A stretch of DNA of 34,883 nucleotides from JAQICB01 sp046482735 (GCA_046482735.1 JAWOEL010000113.1:1-34883), one strand, 5' to 3'; positions 25,540 to 33,295 are shown, counted from the first letter of the stretch. Numbers and translations are program-made. The notes: generated by a model not told the origin, from the sequence alone.

Positions 25540-26355
25540 TTATATTTTTTGTATAATTGATTGATGATGTGCCTCAAATTTTTCTCCCTCCGGACTACCT
25601 AAATCATTCCATATTTCGAAAATGTTTTCTTTTCTGTTGTCATCGTAAGGGTGAGTTCGTAAAAATTCAAAGCTACCACTTCCTTCAGAAAGGCTGTCTT
25701 CTTGCATTCTGTCAAAAAAATTAGTAATTGATGTAGGATGGTAGTTACGAATATGTTGAACATCGCTTAAATAGTGGACTGCTGAAGCATCGGCTTCATA
25801 TTCATCTTTTCTGCTAAAGGCTAGACTCGCACCATTCATGGCTAAACCTGCAGCAATTTCTTGAAGTTGTGTTGAGTTTTTGCCTAAAAGAATTGAAAAC
25901 AACATTTGAATACCGTATAATTTTGTTAATCTGTTTGTAGAGTGTCTATGGTCAGCATGTGCTATTTCGTGTGCCATTACCCCTGCCAATTCTGCTTCTG
26001 ATTCCGCATATTTTAAAAAACCTGTGTAGAAATATATATAGCCGCCCGGTGCCGCAAAAGCATTGAGTATATCTTGGTTTATTATGCGTACGTGCCATAC
26101 AAATTCATCTTTGTATTTAATTTCATCTGATTGTAATATTGTATTTTTTATTCCTTCTACATAGTCATATACCTCTTCGTTTCCCTGTCTTGGTAACAGA
26201 GGATATTCTGATGGTGTATTTACGATTGTAGAGTCTAACTCTTTGCCAAGTGCAATATCATCTTCAATTCGGAATATGTTTGGATTTCCATCTTTACAGG
26301 TAGAAAAAACTATGAGAATTCCAATAAAACCGATAAGTGCTATTATTTTTTTCAT
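25540..26355 (-). CDS. M48 family zinc metalloprotease, lipoprotein
   Basis: A 271-residue predicted periplasm-facing lipoprotein related to BepA/Oma1-type M48 peptidases, which handle misfolded outer-membrane proteins. Start 26355 gives the signal MKKIIALIGF with lipobox FSTC (C20). A longer frame to 26496 has no signal-like start and crosses the Fur-like site, so it is rejected. Catalytic motif H129-E130-IA-H133 (MAHEIAHADHRHS) and third ligand E185 in the ExxxD motif EYEAD are intact, as is FAAPGGYIYFYTG. No TPR domain follows. Upstream, 109 nt separate it from the alternative-oxidase gene on the same strand. A Fur-box-like sequence lies about 35 nt before the start. Confidence 0.9.
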   Translation of the reverse strand: MKKIIALIGFIGILIVFSTCKDGNPNIFRIEDDIALGKELDSTIVNTPSEYPLLPRQGNEEVYDYVEGIKNTILQSDEIKYKDEFVWHVRIINQDILNAFAAPGGYIYFYTGFLKYAESEAELAGVMAHEIAHADHRHSTNRLTKLYGIQMLFSILLGKNSTQLQEIAAGLAMNGASLAFSRKDEYEADASAVHYLSDVQHIRNYHPTSITNFFDRMQEDSLSEGSGSFEFLRTHPYDDNRKENIFEIWNDLGSPEGEKFEAHHQSIIQKI

Positions 26356-26387
26356 ATGTTTAGTATAATTTATTTTGATATGATATG

Positions 26388-26406
26388 TGCAATGATAATC
26401 ATTATA
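26388..26406. promoter_or_regulatory. Fur-box-like palindrome upstream of the M48 gene
   Basis: The 13-bp core AATGATAATCATT (26391-26403) is identical to the centre of the classical 19-bp Fur box; over the full 19 bp I count 15 matches. It lies between the alternative-oxidase stop and the M48 start, about 35 nt upstream of the latter. AT-rich context raises the chance of coincidence. Confidence 0.4.
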
Positions 26407-26464
26407 ATGTGTGTAATATTTTTTCATTATAGTTCGATTCAAAAACACACCAACTACATGTATA

Positions 26465-27157
26465 TTATGAATTATATGTTTCCGGCATACCTTCATATTT
26501 TACGATATGCTCTGGCTTGCCACAAAATTCAAAGCTATGATTCATGTGGTCTCGTTCGTCGAGGCTAATACGTCTGAAAACATCTGCCCATGTGTCGACA
26601 TCAGCATAATACGTTTTTACAAAAGAATTTGTTAATGGTTGTTCTTCCCACTGTGGGGTATCAAGTGTTAATTTTGCATAAACTAATTCGGCATGGTTTT
26701 CAAATTCAGCGTTAAATAAGAAGGCTCTTTTTTGACTGAAAAATGCTAATGTCCGTGCAATAATAATGTATGAAAGAACAATAAAAAAACGAACAAAAGC
26801 TGATAAATACCATGTGTTTTTTATACCGTCTTCAGCCATTTTTTCTTGGATAACAAGTAAATGCATAAATTCATTGTCTTGTGCTTCGCGTCCCCATTCA
26901 ATAATATCCTGAGATTTTTGAACGGTATGCTGATTCATGTATTTTTTTGTTTGTTTCATGTAGTGGCGTATTTCCCAGGCTCTGTAGGGAATGCTGGCCA
27001 GTATTTCCAGTAATGTAGCTTTGGGAAGAGTATCTTTTTTTCCGGCAAGTAAGTCCATACCGAAAAAAAATACTTTTGCAGCAAAACTATATTTGTATCG
27101 AGGCGTGTTTAGTGTCCGTTGATGTTCTTTTTTTAAATCAATAGATGTTTGTGTCAT
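26465..27157 (-). CDS. Alternative oxidase-like di-iron membrane protein
   Basis: Predicted cyanide-insensitive quinol oxidase (AOX/PTOX superfamily), reducing O2 to water at the membrane without proton pumping. The 230 residues contain all expected di-iron ligand positions: E51 in LLEILASIPYRAWEIRH (the LETVA-type helix), E96 and H99 in DNEFMHLLVIQ (NERMHL-type), a Glu in EFENHAELVY (about 151-153), and E201/H204 in SLDERDHMNHS (ADEAHH-type). A hydrophobic stretch at about 116-140 fits the interfacial membrane helix. It starts with a polar 20-residue leader and no signal peptide. The motifs are divergent from plant/proteobacterial AOX. It lies upstream of the M48 gene on the same strand; no other respiratory genes are in view. 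Confidence 0.8.
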   Translation of the reverse strand: MTQTSIDLKKEHQRTLNTPRYKYSFAAKVFFFGMDLLAGKKDTLPKATLLEILASIPYRAWEIRHYMKQTKKYMNQHTVQKSQDIIEWGREAQDNEFMHLLVIQEKMAEDGIKNTWYLSAFVRFFIVLSYIIIARTLAFFSQKRAFLFNAEFENHAELVYAKLTLDTPQWEEQPLTNSFVKTYYADVDTWADVFRRISLDERDHMNHSFEFCGKPEHIVKYEGMPETYNS

Positions 27158-27388
27158 AAAACTTGTTTTATTGTAATACGAATGTACTTAAAATTATAAA
27201 TATATGTATACGTTTTACCGTTTTTTATTACTTGTGTACCACAATTCATAAACACGTGGTTTTCAACCGGGCATAAAGTACAATTATGTGTATATACACA
27301 ACAGCATATCTTTTTTTCAAGTTACATATATATGTTTATAATACAATATAAATTATTTCAAATTTTATATAAATAGTGTATTCAGTAT

Positions 27389-27411
27389 TTACACACTAGT
27401 GTAATTTTTTT
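27389..27411 (+). terminator. Orphan + strand terminator-like hairpin
   Basis: TTACAC-ACTA-GTGTAA followed by T7 is a good intrinsic terminator on +, yet no + strand gene lies upstream before 25412. It might end a small RNA or antisense transcript; no matching promoter is clear. Confidence 0.4.
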
Positions 27412-27437
27412 GGTCAATTATGTGCCAAAAAGTTATA

Positions 27438-27453
27438 ACCGGCCTCTTCCGGT
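27438..27453 (-). terminator. Probable terminator of the cyclophilin-like/GH3 unit
   Basis: ACCGG-AAGAGG-CCGGT on the - strand, about 60 nt after the GH3 stop, with TTTTT following at a 6-nt distance. The stem is only 5 bp and the U-tract is displaced, so this is tentative. Confidence 0.45.
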
Positions 27454-27512
27454 ATCCTGTATGGTAATAGCATAATGAAGCACACCATACTTGTAAATGC
27501 AAATAGTATGTG

Positions 27513-29255
27513 TTATTTCATTACCGGATGATTAAGATTTACCGGAGATGTTGCCGTTGCTTCAATATCACCCATAAGTAATTTCACAACAGCCTTTTGC
27601 ATATACACATCACTACTATAGGCATTTATAAGAACAGGATTAGGTTCCAGGTAAAAGGTATTGTAATATGGATTGCTAAAAGATACCCCAATAATCCGGT
27701 CAGTCGGTAAATCTTTTATTGTCCATAAAGAATACGCTTCATGGTCTTTGAGTAAAGGAGAACCTACCGGATCAAAATATTTGTTTTCGAAACATACAAT
27801 TACTTTATCGTAGGTAAGTAAAGAATCCCATCTCCATTGCCAGTTGTGGAGATGTAAATCATGAATAATAGATACTGAAAAACCTTCAGCCTCCAGTTCT
27901 TTTTTCATCGGTTCAAACAACGAACTTTTGTCGAAATAACTGATGTTTGCCAACAAAATTGTTGAATCCGTTTCAGGAGAAAGTGGGAGGGTATTGTTTT
28001 TATTTTTTATAAGTGTAACCGATTTTTCAGATAGTTGTGTTAATGTATTATCAACAAATTCAGTATGATTTTCCGGAAGCGGAGTTGTGATGTCCTCTTT
28101 TTTGTCGAGCAAGTCAAATTGTTCGCGAACAGCCCAAATACGTTCTACAGCATCATCCAGACGTTCCATAGGAATTTCTCCGCGTTTTATGCGAGCCTCA
28201 ATAGAATCCATATAGGCAAGAGGAGGCCATAAAATCATATCAGCACCTGCCATAAAGCATTGAATAGAATTTTCCAGAGGGTTTTTGTAAAAACCGGATG
28301 CTCCGCCCATATTCATGGCATCGGAAACGATAACACCCGAAAAACCCATTTCTTGTTTGAGCAAATCAACCATAATTTCTTTTGAAAGCGTAGCCGGAGG
28401 ATACATATCATTTATTTTTTCGGATTGATATGCAGGAAAATTTATATGTCCCACCATTATTGAGGGAGCACCTTCATCAATAAGAGTTTGAAAAACTTTG
28501 CCGTATGTTGCATGCCAATCTTTGAGCGATAAATTGTTTGAAGCTGTTATAAGATGTTGGTCTGCAATAGTTGCACCATCGCCGGGAAAGTGTTTAATAG
28601 TAGAGATAACCGATTCATTATGCATTGCATTCATTTGGTGAAGCAGAATAGGTAAAGCACGTTCGGCATTGTCAGAAACAGCACGTTCTATAACTAAAGG
28701 GTGCAACGGATTCATGTTTAAATCGGCTACCGGATGCAAAAGCCAGTTGAAGCCCATGGCACGAGATTCACGACATACTATGTGTGCATATTTTTGAGCA
28801 AGAGAGGTGTCATTAGCAGCACCTAAGGTCATTTCAACCGGCAATTTTGTTCCGGTTTTGTAATTATATCCGGCACCACGTTCAAAATCTTCAGAAAAGA
28901 ATAAGGGGTATGTTGAAGCCTCCTCGTATTCTTTCATGATTTTTGGTATAAAAGTCTCGTATTGTAGCCAATCGGGTTTTTGATATGCAAAGTGCCATTG
29001 AGCCATAAATAATCCGCCAATAGGATAGTGGGCAAAAAAATCTTGTAAGGACGAATCAGCACCAATTTTTTTGTGAGAATAATAGTCGGAAGTGACCATC
29101 ATAGTTTGTCCTATTTTTTCGCGTAAAGAAAGCGATTTCCACGACGTGTCCTGAGCTTTGTAGGTGAATTGTTCGGTTTTATTTTTTTCGTCAGGAGCAT
29201 TACATGCAGTAAGCACAAGAGAAAAAATAAAGAAAAAAGCAATAATTGTTTTCAT
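27513..29255 (-). CDS. Glycoside hydrolase family 3 lipoprotein
   Basis: A 580-residue predicted lipoprotein (lipobox VLTAC, C18) with an N-terminal GH3 TIM barrel. The barrel carries REKIGQTMMV, GGLFMAQW, FSEDFERGAGY, MGFNWLLHPVADLN, KHFPGDGATIADQH and the nucleophile motif VSDAMNMGG (D312). The C-terminal GH3 alpha/beta sandwich (about 405-560) begins SVTLIKNKNNTLPL. The barrel resembles the NagZ/beta-N-acetylhexosaminidase branch, but the loop His of KHFPGHG is Asp here (D226), while H234 of DQH remains. Activity on N-acetylhexosamine or on beta-glucosides are both possible. It follows the cyclophilin-like gene by 10 nt. With the GH74/GH9 genes it may contribute to glycan turnover, but cell-wall recycling is equally plausible. 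Confidence 0.88.
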   Translation of the reverse strand: MKTIIAFFFIFSLVLTACNAPDEKNKTEQFTYKAQDTSWKSLSLREKIGQTMMVTSDYYSHKKIGADSSLQDFFAHYPIGGLFMAQWHFAYQKPDWLQYETFIPKIMKEYEEASTYPLFFSEDFERGAGYNYKTGTKLPVEMTLGAANDTSLAQKYAHIVCRESRAMGFNWLLHPVADLNMNPLHPLVIERAVSDNAERALPILLHQMNAMHNESVISTIKHFPGDGATIADQHLITASNNLSLKDWHATYGKVFQTLIDEGAPSIMVGHINFPAYQSEKINDMYPPATLSKEIMVDLLKQEMGFSGVIVSDAMNMGGASGFYKNPLENSIQCFMAGADMILWPPLAYMDSIEARIKRGEIPMERLDDAVERIWAVREQFDLLDKKEDITTPLPENHTEFVDNTLTQLSEKSVTLIKNKNNTLPLSPETDSTILLANISYFDKSSLFEPMKKELEAEGFSVSIIHDLHLHNWQWRWDSLLTYDKVIVCFENKYFDPVGSPLLKDHEAYSLWTIKDLPTDRIIGVSFSNPYYNTFYLEPNPVLINAYSSDVYMQKAVVKLLMGDIEATATSPVNLNHPVMK

Positions 29256-29265
29256 GATTATAGAA

Positions 29266-29625
29266 TTAGTTAGTATTTAGTATGTATTGTTTAGAAACAG
29301 AGATAGTTTCATTGTCTCGAATGCTATTGAGAACCGAAAGATCAGAAGTTATTTTTCCGCATATGTTAACCGCACTTATAGGTTGCTGCCCCCAGAATAA
29401 GCAAAAACAATTGCCCGTAGGCCAGTAGGCAATATCGCCGGATTCAACACTTTCCGATGAGGTATTGTCGTGCGGGAGGGTGAGGGCTGTTGAGCAATAT
29501 GCTTCTTTTCCCCATACATGTATTATGTGTGAAAATGGTAACGAATTATATATTTCACGTCCTGTAGGAGTGTCGTGAAGTTGAGCATTTACTGTTACCG
29601 AACCTATCTTAATTTGTATATCCAT
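29266..29625 (-). CDS. Cyclophilin-like fold protein (DUF369/TM1367 type)
   Basis: A 119-residue cytosolic protein. MDIQIKIGSVTVNAQLHDTP, TGREIYNSLPFSHIIHVWG, GDIAYWPTGNCFCLFWGQQP and a final SIRDNETISV strand match the small cyclophilin-like beta-barrel family, in which isomerase activity is not established. The start at 29625 is chosen over the upstream in-frame ATG at 29727: the longer form adds 34 non-conserved residues and crosses the TATATTTG promoter box at 29631-29638. First gene of a two-gene unit with the GH3 lipoprotein. Confidence 0.82.
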   Translation of the reverse strand: MDIQIKIGSVTVNAQLHDTPTGREIYNSLPFSHIIHVWGKEAYCSTALTLPHDNTSSESVESGDIAYWPTGNCFCLFWGQQPISAVNICGKITSDLSVLNSIRDNETISVSKQYILNTN

Positions 29626-29630
29626 ATATG

Positions 29631-29638
29631 CAAATATA
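29631..29638 (-). promoter_or_regulatory. -7 element for the cyclophilin-like/GH3 unit
   Basis: TATATTTG on the - strand is a perfect -7 match only 6-13 nt before the ATG at 29625. Transcription would start at or within a few bases of the start codon, implying a leaderless or nearly leaderless mRNA. No clear -33 TTTG is visible. Confidence 0.5.
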
Positions 29639-29679
29639 CAATTTGTTGATAAATTATAATATTTCTCGTATTGAAAATA

Positions 29680-29710
29680 GTTGAAGTGAACTTGAAAAAA
29701 GTTATTTTTG
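29680..29710 (+). promoter_or_regulatory. Promoter of parE
   Basis: GTTG (29680-29683) and TATTTTTG (29703-29710) are 19 bp apart and match the Bacteroidota -33/-7 pattern. Transcription would begin near 29717, so the parE start must be the ATG at 29740 rather than the upstream in-frame ATG at 29671. Confidence 0.7.
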
Positions 29711-29739
29711 TTATACAATTTTATCAAAAAAAAATACCT

Positions 29740-31584
29740 ATGTCAGCAGAATATACAGAAGATAGTATTAAAAGTCTCGATTGGAAAGAACATATCCGGT
29801 TACGTCCCGGTATGTATATTGGAAAACTCGGTGATGGTTCTGCCAGTGATGACGGTATATATATATTACTCAAAGAATCTTTAGATAATTCTATTGATGA
29901 GTATATGATGGGTAATGGAAAGAAAATTGAAATTAATATAACCGAACACACCGTTAGTATACGCGATTATGGACGTGGTATCCCTCTTGGTAAGTTGCTG
30001 GATGTGAGCTCTAAAATAAATACCGGAGGGAAATATGATAGTGGTGCCTTTAAAAAATCTGTTGGATTGAATGGCGTTGGTCTTAAAGCGGTTAATGCTT
30101 TGTCTGAGCAATTTATAATTAAATCATTCCGTGAAAATGAGGTAAAATCTATTGAATATAAACGAGGTGTAGTTGTAGAAGATACCCCTATAGAATCGTC
30201 AGATGAAAAAAATGGTGTGTATATAAAATTCCGTCCTGATTTTGATATTTTTTCGCAATTCTCATATAGATTGGGCTATGTAGAAGAAATGATTCGTAAC
30301 TATACTTACTTAAATGCCGGATTGGCTATTTATATTAACGGAAATCGTTTTGTTTCTAAAAATGGTTTGCTCGATTTATTAATGGAGAATTTAGATAATC
30401 AACCTTTGTATGATCCGGTACACTTGCAGGGCGAAGATATAGAATTGGCTTTGACTCATGAAAAACGCTATGGAGAATTGTATTTTTCGTTTGTAAACGG
30501 ACAAAATACGGTGCAGGGAGGGACGCATTTAAATGCATTTAAAGATGTATTTGTGCGCACAATCAGAGATTTTTTCAATAAAAACTTCGAAGCTGCTGAT
30601 GTACGCCAAAGTGTTATTGCAGCTATTAGTATAAAAGTTGAAGAACCGGTATTTGAGTCGCAAACCAAAACAAAACTTGGCTCGCGGGATATGGGTCCGG
30701 AAGGTCCGACGATTAACAAATATGTGTCTGATTTTGTGCGAGAACGACTAGATAATTATCTGCATAAAAATCCGGAAACTGCTGAAATTATATATAAAAA
30801 AATACTTGCTTCGGAGCGGGAACGTAAGGCTATGTCGGGGGTGAAAAAGAAAGCTCGCGAAATGGCAAAAAAAGCGAGTTTACATAACAAAAAATTGCGG
30901 GATTGTCGTATTCATTACAATTCAAAACATGAATCGCGAAATGAAACTTCTATTTTTATTACTGAGGGGGATTCTGCAAGCGGGTCTATTACGAAATCTC
31001 GAAATGCCAATACACAAGCAGTGTTTAGTTTGCGTGGTAAACCGCTTAATACGCATGGCTTAACTAAAAAAGTGGTGTATGAAAACGAAGAATTTAACTT
31101 ACTCCAGGCTGCTCTTAATATAGAGGAGGGGATAGAAAATTTACGATACAAACGGGTAATAATTGCTACTGATGCCGATGTAGATGGTATGCATATTCGC
31201 TTGTTGTTAATTACATTCTTTTTGAATTTTTTCCCGGATCTTATTAAAAAAGGTCATGTGTTTATTCTCCAAACACCATTGTTTCGGGTACGGAATAAAA
31301 AAGATACCGTATATTGTTATTCGTATGATGAGCGTGTAGCTGCAATAGAAAAATTACATCCCAAACCCGAGATTACTCGGTTTAAAGGATTAGGGGAAAT
31401 TTCTCCTGATGAGTTTGTGCATTTTATTGGCAAAGATATTCGCTTAGAACCAGTAAAGATTAATAAAGACGAGGCGTCTATCGAAAAATTATTGGATTAT
31501 TATATGGGAAAAAACACACCAGACCGGCAAGAATTTATTATTAATAATTTACGTATAGAAGAAGATATTGTTTCTGAGGATTAA
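29740..31584 (+). CDS. parE: DNA topoisomerase IV subunit B
   Basis: ATPase subunit of the type IIA topoisomerase that decatenates chromosomes. The 614 residues hold the GHKL ATP site (LKESLDNSIDEY, IRDYGRGIP, GLNGVGLKAVNALS), the transducer domain, and the TOPRIM metal site (TEGDSASGS at about 408-416; DADVDGMHIR at about 478-487). It ends with the typical RFKGLGEISPDEF region and a short tail, without the extra TOPRIM insertion of many Gram-negative GyrB proteins. Length and motifs fit the Bacteroidota type IV B subunit; GyrB is less likely. In many relatives the A subunit is the next gene; here the next gene is a MarC protein, so parC must be elsewhere. Confidence 0.9.
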   Translation: MSAEYTEDSIKSLDWKEHIRLRPGMYIGKLGDGSASDDGIYILLKESLDNSIDEYMMGNGKKIEINITEHTVSIRDYGRGIPLGKLLDVSSKINTGGKYDSGAFKKSVGLNGVGLKAVNALSEQFIIKSFRENEVKSIEYKRGVVVEDTPIESSDEKNGVYIKFRPDFDIFSQFSYRLGYVEEMIRNYTYLNAGLAIYINGNRFVSKNGLLDLLMENLDNQPLYDPVHLQGEDIELALTHEKRYGELYFSFVNGQNTVQGGTHLNAFKDVFVRTIRDFFNKNFEAADVRQSVIAAISIKVEEPVFESQTKTKLGSRDMGPEGPTINKYVSDFVRERLDNYLHKNPETAEIIYKKILASERERKAMSGVKKKAREMAKKASLHNKKLRDCRIHYNSKHESRNETSIFITEGDSASGSITKSRNANTQAVFSLRGKPLNTHGLTKKVVYENEEFNLLQAALNIEEGIENLRYKRVIIATDADVDGMHIRLLLITFFLNFFPDLIKKGHVFILQTPLFRVRNKKDTVYCYSYDERVAAIEKLHPKPEITRFKGLGEISPDEFVHFIGKDIRLEPVKINKDEASIEKLLDYYMGKNTPDRQEFIINNLRIEEDIVSED

Positions 31585-31607
31585 TCGCACCGGGGAGAAG
31601 AGTTTTA

Positions 31608-31632
31608 TAGCCCTTTGTAGAGTAAAGGGCTA
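31608..31632 (+). terminator. Hairpin after parE
   Basis: TAGCCCTTT-GTAGAGT-AAAGGGCTA is a perfect 9-bp stem 23 nt past the parE stop. The following tract (TCTTATAATG) is only weakly U-rich. It separates parE from the MarC gene and explains why they need not be one operon. Confidence 0.65.
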
Positions 31633-31680
31633 TCTTATAATGTAATAGGTTTCTGTAAAAAACACTAAAAAAATAAATAT

Positions 31681-32292
31681 ATGTTTTCCTCTATTCTCGA
31701 ATTAATGGTTATGCTTAACCCCTTTGCTCTTTTTTTATATCTCGAACCGGTACGTAAAGATTTAGATCATAAAAAGTTTGTACGGGTCATACTTAAAGCA
31801 ACACTTATATCATTTACCATTTGTTGTTTATTCTTCTTTTTTGGAGAATTTATTTTCAATTCCGTGTTTCAAATAGACTTTGAATCATTCCGCATTTTCG
31901 GTGGCATTATTATATTTTCCTATGCCTACTTTTTTATTGTAAAAGGACAAAAAGCACTAATTATAATAAAAGAAAACCTCGACGATCTCGCATCAGAAAT
32001 TGCCTTACCATTTATGGTAGGAGCCGGCACTATTTCATTAAGTATTCTTGTATCATACAACCACACTACATGGGTAGGACTTGCAATAATGTTTATTGTT
32101 TTTCTACTTAACTTCGGTATTATTTTTCTTCTTAAAAAAATGCGTGATAAACTCGAAGGAAAAAAATGGAAAACAGCGTATGATAAAAACATGGAAGTTT
32201 TGCTTCGACTAAACGGTTTTTTTATTGGAGCTATTGGTATAAATATGGTTTTAGCCGGTATTAAAAACATGTTTGACATAGGAATTGTGTGA
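31681..32292 (+). CDS. MarC family integral membrane protein
   Basis: A 203-residue inner-membrane protein with about six hydrophobic helices. Family marks: MVMLNPFALFLYLEPVRKDL at the N-terminus, FRIFGGIIIFSYAYFFIVKG, the re-entrant-like ALPFMVGAGTISLSI, and LNGFFIGAIGINMVLAGI near the end. MarC (UPF0056/NAAT) members are small multipass proteins whose transport substrate is not settled, although one archaeal member was reported as an amino-acid transporter. No signal peptide. It lies 96 nt after parE beyond a hairpin, and its base composition is less G-rich than parE. Downstream the repeat-rich accessory region begins. Confidence 0.85.
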   Translation: MFSSILELMVMLNPFALFLYLEPVRKDLDHKKFVRVILKATLISFTICCLFFFFGEFIFNSVFQIDFESFRIFGGIIIFSYAYFFIVKGQKALIIIKENLDDLASEIALPFMVGAGTISLSILVSYNHTTWVGLAIMFIVFLLNFGIIFLLKKMRDKLEGKKWKTAYDKNMEVLLRLNGFFIGAIGINMVLAGIKNMFDIGIV

Positions 32293-32329
32293 TAGAAGAA
32301 ATGCTACTTGTTATGTGTATATGCCAAAC

Positions 32330-32488
32330 CGACTCCGGTAGAGTCGCATATCTGTAGAAATAAAAACACAGGTCGTGTTCCTGAATCCGTAGGATTCATA
32401 CATCAAAAAAACATACGACATCCTCCGGAGTCGTGAAACAGCATGATACTGATGTACGATTTTCTACAGACATACAACCACTGCGGTT
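32330..32488. repeat. Palindrome-rich intergenic element
   Basis: A compact set of nested hairpins: CGACTC-CGGTA-GAGTCG (32330-32346), TGAATCC-GTA-GGATTCA (32382-32398), an imperfect ACGAC...GTCGT stem (32415-32434) and AACC-ACTGC-GGTT (about 32476-32488). An outer pair encloses them: CATATCTGTAGAAA at 32347-32360 against TTTCTACAGACATA at about 32461-32474. The stems share the CTCCGGAG/ATCCGTAGGAT theme, so they look like variants of one palindromic unit. With the R1 repeat it fills the 373-nt gap between the MarC and outer-membrane barrel genes. No coding capacity. Confidence 0.65.
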
Positions 32489-32533
32489 GAGAGAGGAAAC
32501 ACATACAGTTTTATTACCTATTTGCAGTGCTAT

Positions 32534-32643
32534 GCACATTAAAAATTCCGCAATTTTTTCTTGGCATTCGAAAAAACCGTATTTTTATTGAAAATAGAGG
32601 CATAGGCGGGAGGTTTTGAGACAGTTTGATGCCCTTAGCACAA
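32534..32643 (+). repeat. Cassette-boundary repeat R1 (right half only)
   Basis: Begins GCACATTAAAAATT and matches the right half of R2 (33388-33517): poly-T stretch, CGAAAAAA, TATTTTTATTGAAAATA, GGGAGGTTTTGAGACAG and TTAGCA. Similarity stops abruptly at GCACATT; upstream sequence is unrelated to R2. TATTTTTA (32580-32587) is one base off the -7 promoter consensus and is kept as TACTTTTA in R2, so the repeat may supply the promoter for the gene 23 nt downstream. Confidence 0.7.
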
Positions 32644-32665
32644 AGTTTAAGAAAAGACAGCAACC

Positions 32666-33271
32666 ATGAAAATAATAGCATTGATAGTTTTAATGGCACT
32701 TATAACAAGTGGATTAATTGCTCAAAATAACAAAATGAATTGGATTGGAGTAAATACCTCAATATCAACAGGGGAATTGATACGCTATGGAGGAGCATTA
32801 GACGGTGGATTAAGTTATAATGGTAAAATTGGTTTTTTAATTGGAATTGGATTCTCAAGAGTAATTAATAATACATTCGATTTTGAATCTGGTATTGATT
32901 ATTCAAAGAACACTTTTAATTCTTCATATATTGACGACAGGGGACAAATAATCAAGACTGTAAATCCTGAACATGTTGATTTAGTGACAATACCCATAAA
33001 TATTAGAATTAAATTACAAAAACATTTTTTTGTAACTGGTGGATTACAATATGACCAAAGAATTAATGTAATTAACTCCCCAAGTGTTGATAACCAAACT
33101 GGTATCGGTATTAATTTTACATTTGGGAAAGATTTTATACTTTCCGATAAAATGATTGTGTACATAGCACTAGAATTTATAATACATGACATAATACCTT
33201 TTAGTCCCGAGAAAAATCAGCAAAGATTGACAGAATTTGGCTTGAGGATAAGTTATAAATTTGGATTATAA
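32666..33271 (+). CDS. Outer-membrane beta-barrel protein (small porin-like)
   Basis: A 201-residue exported protein with signal MKIIALIVLMALITSGLIAQ. The mature part has alternating amphipathic strands (NWIGVNTSISTGEL, GGLSYNGKIGFLIGIGFSR, TIPINIRIKLQKHFFVTGGL, MIVYIALEFIIHDI) and ends GLRISYKFGL, a good barrel C-terminal strand. It fits the generic small outer-membrane barrel family of Bacteroidota (OMP_b-brl type); function unknown. It lies between repeat halves R1 and R2, apparently as a one-gene module. Its + strand is strikingly G-rich relative to C, unlike the MarC gene, which fits separate acquisition. Confidence 0.75.
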   Translation: MKIIALIVLMALITSGLIAQNNKMNWIGVNTSISTGELIRYGGALDGGLSYNGKIGFLIGIGFSRVINNTFDFESGIDYSKNTFNSSYIDDRGQIIKTVNPEHVDLVTIPINIRIKLQKHFFVTGGLQYDQRINVINSPSVDNQTGIGINFTFGKDFILSDKMIVYIALEFIIHDIIPFSPEKNQQRLTEFGLRISYKFGL

Positions 33272-33295
33272 AAAACAACCAAATTGTAACTACAG

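Larger units (their letters stand above)
27158..27512. other. 355-nt intergenic region between the oxidase and GH3 genes
   Basis: No ORF is supported. It holds the divergent-side upstream region of the alternative-oxidase gene and the 3' flank of the GH3 gene, both on -. A 14-bp perfect palindrome TGTGTATATACACA is at 27287-27300, about 130 nt before the oxidase start. Two terminator-like hairpins (27389-27411 and 27438-27453) are listed separately. Confidence 0.5.

Noticed and set aside
26356..26496. N-terminal extension of the M48 protein
   Set aside because: The extra 47 residues are not signal-like, contain the Fur-like palindrome in DNA, and a perfect lipoprotein signal begins at 26355.
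27287..27300. TGTGTATATACACA as a possible CRP/FNR-type site before the alternative-oxidase gene
   Set aside because: The spacing between TGTG and CACA is 6 bp rather than the 8 bp of TGTGA-N6-TCACA, and alternating TA/GT palindromes arise easily in this AT-rich DNA.
29671..29739. Upstream in-frame ATG extending parE by 23 residues
   Set aside because: The extension overlaps the parE promoter and does not resemble the family; MSAEYTEDSIKSLDW at 29740 does.
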